In this document: positions 60,523 to 64,000 of the stretch, one piece after another
How the letters are laid out: each line of letters begins with the position of its first letter
How positions within the stretch are numbered: position 1 is the stretch's first letter
From: Streptomyces sp. NBC_00344
GTDB taxonomy: Bacteria; Actinomycetota; Actinomycetes; Streptomycetales; Streptomycetaceae
DNA length: 64,000 nt
Direction of reading: 5' to 3'
NCBI RefSeq assembly: GCF_036088315.1
Contig: NZ_CP107996.1
Span: forward strand, 2,438,501 to 2,502,500
The notes under the pieces: model-generated
Database searches by the model: none
What the model was told of the DNA's origin: nothing
What the model saw: the letters and a program-made list of their open reading frames with translations, nothing else
Position numbers and translations under genes: made by a program

Positions 60523-61338
60523 CTACTCCCCCGGCCACTGCGGCTTCCGCTTCTCGTTGAAGGCCGCGACACCCTCGGCCCGGTCGCCGGAGAACGCCAC
60601 CGACCGCCAAGCCGCGTCCTCGATCTCCAGACCTGCCCGCAGATCGAGCCCGTGGCCAAGCCGCAGCGCCCGCTTCGCCGCACGCAGCCCGACCGGTGAG
60701 TTCGCCGCGATCCTGGCCGCCAGCTCCAGCGCCTCGCCCCGGGCGTCGTCGGCCAGGATGTCCACCAGCCCCAGTTCGCGCGCCTCCACCGCTTCGACCC
60801 GCCGCGCGGTGAACACCAGCTCGGCGGCGCGGGCCGCCCCCACCCGGCGCGGCAGCAGCTGAGTGCCCCCGCCCCCCGGGATCACGCCCACCGACACCTC
60901 GGGCAGGCCGACCACGGCCGTCGGGTCGGCGACGATCAGATCGCAGGCGAGCGCCAGCTCGAAACCGCCACCGAGCGCGAACCCGTGCACCGCGGCGATG
61001 GTGGGCATGGGCAGCTCCAGTACGCCGGTGTAGGCGGCCCGTGCGGTCGGCCGCTGCCGCACCAGTTCGGCGTCGGTGAAGGAGTTGCGCTCCTTGAGGT
61101 CGGCGCCCACGCAGAAGGCCCGGTCGTGGGTGGAGGTGACCACCACGGTCCGTACCGCCGCGTCGGCCGACAGCGCGTCACACGCCGCCGCGATGGAACG
61201 GGCCATTTCGGTGGACACCGCGTTCATCGCCTTGGGCCGGTCCAGGACCAGCTCGGCGACGGCGCCGTGGCGCCGTACCGCGACGAACTCCCCGAACCGC
61301 CGGCCGGACTGTTCAGTATCTGAGATCTCTTGGGTCAT
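60523..61338 (-). CDS. Enoyl-CoA hydratase/isomerase family protein
   Basis: 271 residues. Crotonase fold: AFCVGADLKER oxyanion-hole loop, the HGFALGGGFELALACDL signature and GLPEVSVGVIPGGGGTQLLPR with the second catalytic Glu. C-terminal FNEKRKPQW is typical. Acts in fatty-acid or amino-acid acyl-CoA breakdown; substrate undefined. Next to cya in the same direction with a 114-bp gap. Confidence 0.92.
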   Translation of the reverse strand: MTQEISDTEQSGRRFGEFVAVRRHGAVAELVLDRPKAMNAVSTEMARSIAAACDALSADAAVRTVVVTSTHDRAFCVGADLKERNSFTDAELVRQRPTARAAYTGVLELPMPTIAAVHGFALGGGFELALACDLIVADPTAVVGLPEVSVGVIPGGGGTQLLPRRVGAARAAELVFTARRVEAVEARELGLVDILADDARGEALELAARIAANSPVGLRAAKRALRLGHGLDLRAGLEIEDAAWRSVAFSGDRAEGVAAFNEKRKPQWPGE

Positions 61339-61452
61339 CCGCGCACCCTAGTGCCATGGCCGGCAGCGCTCGCCATGGGGCGAACACCGCCCGCCACGGC
61401 GCCGGTCGGCCATGACGGTCTCCGTCAGCCGGTGGTGCCGGGCAGCGCGGCC

Positions 61453-62601
61453 TCAGCTGCCCCGCCGGGTGAGCAGCCAGGGCTCGACCACTCCGAGGCC
61501 ACGCACCGGCCGCTGCCACATCGGCTGCAGCGCGAAGCGGTACGAGGGCGGCTCGTCACCGCTCTTCTCGGCCCGTTCGGCCTCCGCAGCGGCCTCCGAC
61601 TCGGAGACCGGCGCCTCGCCCGTACGCCCCAGCTCCTCGGCCAACGCCCCGTCCACCAGGACGGTGTCCTTGGGCGCGATCGACGTGAGCCTGCTGGCCA
61701 GGTTGACGGTGGTGCCGAACACGTCGCCCATCCGGGTCGTGACGGTCCCGAAGGCGATACCGACCCGCAGCTCCGGCATGGTCACGTCGTTGCTCATGGT
61801 CTCTATCAGCCGCAGGGCGATCTCGGCGGCCGTGCCCGCGTCGTCGGCCGCGTAGAGCACCTCGTCGCCGAGGGTCTTGATCAGCCGGCCGCCATGCGCG
61901 GCGACCAGATCGGCGCAGGTCGTCTCGAACGCCTCGACCAGCTCTCCGAGCTCCTCCTCCTCCAGGCGGCGGGTCAGCCGGGTGAATCCGACCAGATCGG
62001 CGAAGCCGACGGCGAGGCGGCGGTCCACCATCTCCTCGTCGTCCGCGGCCTGCACGACCCGCCCGGTCGCAGCGGCGAGCTGGCGCCGCCACACGTAGCG
62101 CAGAAACTCCTCGAGCTCCGGCAGCAGCAGTTCGACCAGCGGATAGGTGACCTCGGTGCGGGTCATCCCCGGCTCGGGGGGTTCGGTGAGACCGGCCAGG
62201 AAGGAGTCGATCTGCCATTCGGCGAGCCGGGCGGTGGTCTGACCGGTGGACCGGGCGACCTGCACGGCCATCGGCTCGCTCAGCAGACCGGCCTCCACCA
62301 GACCCGCGAGGCGGCGCAGGGCCAGAACGTCCGCCTCGGTGAGCGCCTTGGCCTGACCGATGTCGGCGAAGCCCATGGCCCGCCAGAAGCGGGAGGCCAG
62401 CTCCATCGAGACACCGGCCGTGCGGGCTGCCTGGAACGGGGTGTAACGGCGGTCGGCGCCCAGGATCAGCTGCTCGAGCCGGATGGCCAGCGGATCATCA
62501 CTCGGTTCCGCCGTGTGGTCGACCTGGTGATGCGGGGTGGGATAGGGCGAAAAAGGGGGCTGCTCCTCGCCCGAGCCGGACGAGATGTCGTCGACGGTCA
62601 C
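61453..62601 (-). CDS. cya: Class III adenylate cyclase
   Basis: 382 residues from the GTG at 62601, six bases after GGAGG; an ATG six codons upstream overlaps that ribosome site. N-terminal helical regulatory half (adenylate-cyclase regulatory domain, DRRYTPFQAARTAGVSMELA), then a class III catalytic domain: VGFADLVGFTRLTRR (metal Asp), KTLGDEVLYAADD (second Asp), GTTVNLASRL. It makes cAMP, needed for germination and development in S. coelicolor. Confidence 0.94.
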   Translation of the reverse strand: MTVDDISSGSGEEQPPFSPYPTPHHQVDHTAEPSDDPLAIRLEQLILGADRRYTPFQAARTAGVSMELASRFWRAMGFADIGQAKALTEADVLALRRLAGLVEAGLLSEPMAVQVARSTGQTTARLAEWQIDSFLAGLTEPPEPGMTRTEVTYPLVELLLPELEEFLRYVWRRQLAAATGRVVQAADDEEMVDRRLAVGFADLVGFTRLTRRLEEEELGELVEAFETTCADLVAAHGGRLIKTLGDEVLYAADDAGTAAEIALRLIETMSNDVTMPELRVGIAFGTVTTRMGDVFGTTVNLASRLTSIAPKDTVLVDGALAEELGRTGEAPVSESEAAAEAERAEKSGDEPPSYRFALQPMWQRPVRGLGVVEPWLLTRRGS

Positions 62602-62756
62602 CTGCCGCCTCCTGCCCATTCCCTGCGCACTGCCCTGCCGATCTGGATGTCCTGGCGTGCCGATCTGCCACGGATCGCCTCAACCATACGGCAGGTGTGC
62701 CGTAGCTCACTGTGCCGATGCGGGTTCGGCCTCGTCGGATGCCTGCGGCGGCGGGC

Positions 62757-63608
62757 TCAGACGGGTCGCAGATGCACGATGTCGCCTGCGCCGACCGGCT
62801 GAACACCCTGCCGGGTGGCCAGGACCAGCCTGCCGTCACCGTCCACAGCGACCGCTTCCCCGGTCAGCGACGTGTCGCCGGGCAGTTCCGCCCGCACGGT
62901 ACGTCCCAGCGTCGAGCACCCGGCGGCGTACGTCTCCTGGAGGCCGGAGGCGACCGGATCGCCGTCCGCGGCACGCCAGTCCCCGTACCACTGCGCCAGC
63001 GAGCGCAGTACGGCCCGCAGCAGGGTGTCGCGGTCGGTGGAGACCGCGCCGGCGAGGGCCAGCGATCCGGCCGTGGGGACCGGGAGCTCGTCGGCGCCGA
63101 GTGAGACGTTGAGGCCGATGCCGACCACCACGGCGTCGTCGCCGGCCCGCTCGGCGAGGATGCCGCCCGCCTTGCGCTCGTCGCCGCCGACCGTGACCAG
63201 CAGGTCGTTCGGCCATTTCAGAGCGGTGTCGACACCGGCGGAGCGGGAGAGACCGGTGGCCACGGCGACCCCGGTGAGCAGCGGCAGCCACCCCCAGCGC
63301 TCGACCGGCACCCGCGGCCCCGGCTTCAGGACCACGGAGAAGAAGAGGCCGGAGCGCGCGGGCGCCGACCACCTCCGGTCGAGCCGGCCACGTCCCGCGG
63401 TCTGTTCCTCGGCAACGAGTACCGCGCCCTCATCGAGGTCCGCGGCCCGCGCCGCCAGGTCGGAGTTGGTGGATCCGGTGCTCTGAACGACATCGAGCGA
63501 GGTCCACAGCGAACCGGGTCGCAGCAGCGCGCGGCGCAGCGCCGTGGCGTTCAGCGGCGGGCGCTCCAGGTCCGACCAGCGATTGTCAGGTACATCCGAT
63601 GGCGTCAT
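62757..63608 (-). CDS. birA: Biotin-[acetyl-CoA-carboxylase] ligase
   Basis: 283 residues from the ATG at 63608 (MTPSDVPDNRWSDLE). Biotinyl-AMP motif AEEQTAGRGRLDRRW, then TALKWPNDLLV and KAGGILAE, and a C-terminal SH3-like domain. There is no N-terminal helix-turn-helix, so it is a class I, non-repressor BirA. It biotinylates acyl-CoA carboxylase alpha subunits; divergent from pccB, which encodes the partner carboxyltransferase. Confidence 0.95.
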   Translation of the reverse strand: MTPSDVPDNRWSDLERPPLNATALRRALLRPGSLWTSLDVVQSTGSTNSDLAARAADLDEGAVLVAEEQTAGRGRLDRRWSAPARSGLFFSVVLKPGPRVPVERWGWLPLLTGVAVATGLSRSAGVDTALKWPNDLLVTVGGDERKAGGILAERAGDDAVVVGIGLNVSLGADELPVPTAGSLALAGAVSTDRDTLLRAVLRSLAQWYGDWRAADGDPVASGLQETYAAGCSTLGRTVRAELPGDTSLTGEAVAVDGDGRLVLATRQGVQPVGAGDIVHLRPV

Positions 63609-63746
63609 GCAACCCAGATTAGGTGTGGCAAACGACGCACTGCCGAGGCGCACCAGCGCCGATACGCTACGTGTCAGTAGCAAGACCGACCCCAGACCCG
63701 CAATATCCCCCGACCGACGCCTGAGCAGCCAGGGAGCCGCATCCCG

Positions 63747-64000
63747 ATGTCCGAGCCGGAAGCGATCAACGTCCACACCACCGCGGGGAAGCTCGCGGAC
63801 CTTCAGCACCGTATTGAAGAGGCGACACACGCCGGCTCCGCACGCGCGGTCGAGAAGCAGCACGCCAAGGGCAAGCTGACGGCCCGTGAGCGAGTGGAAC
63901 TGCTGCTCGACGAGGGTTCCTTCGTCGAGCTGGACGAGTTCGCCCGGCACCGCTCGACGAACTTCGGCATCGAGAAGAACCGGCCGTACGGCGATGGTGT
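63747..64000 (+). CDS. pccB: Propionyl-/acyl-CoA carboxylase beta subunit (5' part only)
   Basis: First 84 residues ([20 protein letters not shown] ... [17 protein letters not shown]), a characteristic carboxyltransferase beta-subunit N-terminus; the gene continues beyond the window. AGGGAG precedes the ATG. With a biotinylated alpha subunit it makes methylmalonyl-CoA from propionyl-CoA, feeding polyketide and odd-chain metabolism. Divergent from birA. Confidence 0.92.
   Translation, partial: MSEPEAINVHTTAGKLADLQHRIEEATHAGSARAVEKQHAKGKLTARERVELLLDEGSFVELDEFARHRSTNFGIEKNRPYGDG

Noticed and set aside
1..64000. CRISPR arrays, tRNA or rRNA genes, phage integration sites
   Set aside because: No regularly spaced repeats, cloverleaf-like sequences with CCA ends, or rRNA landmarks were seen; the only tandem repeats are the short phased motifs at 44064-44112.

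Overview
The window is high-GC actinobacterial chromosome, almost certainly Streptomyces. Evidence: extreme third-position GC, frequent GTG/TTG starts, mycothiol metabolism (Mca), GTP-dependent PEP carboxykinase, the paired clpP3/clpP4 genes with a PopR-type regulator, an Actinobacteria-type Tad locus, a secreted GH18 chitinase behind a DasR-like operator, and the order pccB-birA-cya-enoyl-CoA hydratase-GGDEF-hutH. From memory that order, with metB, ilvA, greA, mca and pck further left, resembles the S. coelicolor core chromosome; this was not checked by alignment. No rRNA, tRNA, CRISPR array, intact insertion sequence or prophage was recognised.

Region 1 (1-7861, minus strand) is a Tad/Flp-type secretion or pilus locus. 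Transcription runs leftward: a zinc-ribbon protein of unknown function, CpaB, a CpaE ATPase fused to a TadE pseudopilin, TadE, CpaF, TadB, TadC, Flp pilin, and a TadG-like protein that leaves the window. No prepilin peptidase is in view.

Region 2 (8046-14197) holds secreted and envelope functions: the chitinase, a proline/glycine-rich protein with a doubtful 5' end, a secreted trypsin-like protease, and an apparently leaderless MarR gene overlapping a large FUSC-type membrane protein with a C-terminal regulatory-like domain.

Region 3 (14217-21089) is a divergent D-amino-acid/acyl-D-amino-acid and sugar-acid cluster. A PfkB kinase, IclR regulator, RidA and GntP permease run left; a D-serine-dehydratase-like PLP enzyme and an N-acyl-D-amino-acid deacylase run right. 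A perfect inverted repeat lies between the two arms.

Region 4 (21189-42284) is mostly housekeeping: aminotransferase, PckG, hemolysin-III-family protein, DUF255 protein, Mca, DUF4307 protein, GreA, a DrrAB-like ABC exporter, IlvA, MarR, an ECF-like sigma factor with a small membrane protein, and MetB. An Uma2-type nuclease followed by a 1069-residue STAND/NB-ARC-TPR protein looks more accessory. Region 5 (42285-46063) is accessory: a decayed IS630-type transposase fragment, a DUF3291-VOC pair, and an amino-acid permease with an unusual repeat-bearing upstream region.

Region 6 (46253-64000) has clpP3-clpP4 facing popR across a perfect 40-bp palindrome, two related lipoprotein L,D-transpeptidases, a zinc alcohol dehydrogenase with a divergent XRE/MmyB regulator, a monooxygenase-truncated hemoglobin fusion, a MacB-like ABC system, hutH, a GAF-GGDEF protein, an enoyl-CoA hydratase, adenylate cyclase, biotin ligase and the 5' end of pccB. 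Many convergent gene pairs are separated by long perfect hairpins, and several genes (10831, 25207, 48025, 59193, 60439) appear to have leaderless or near-leaderless promoters.
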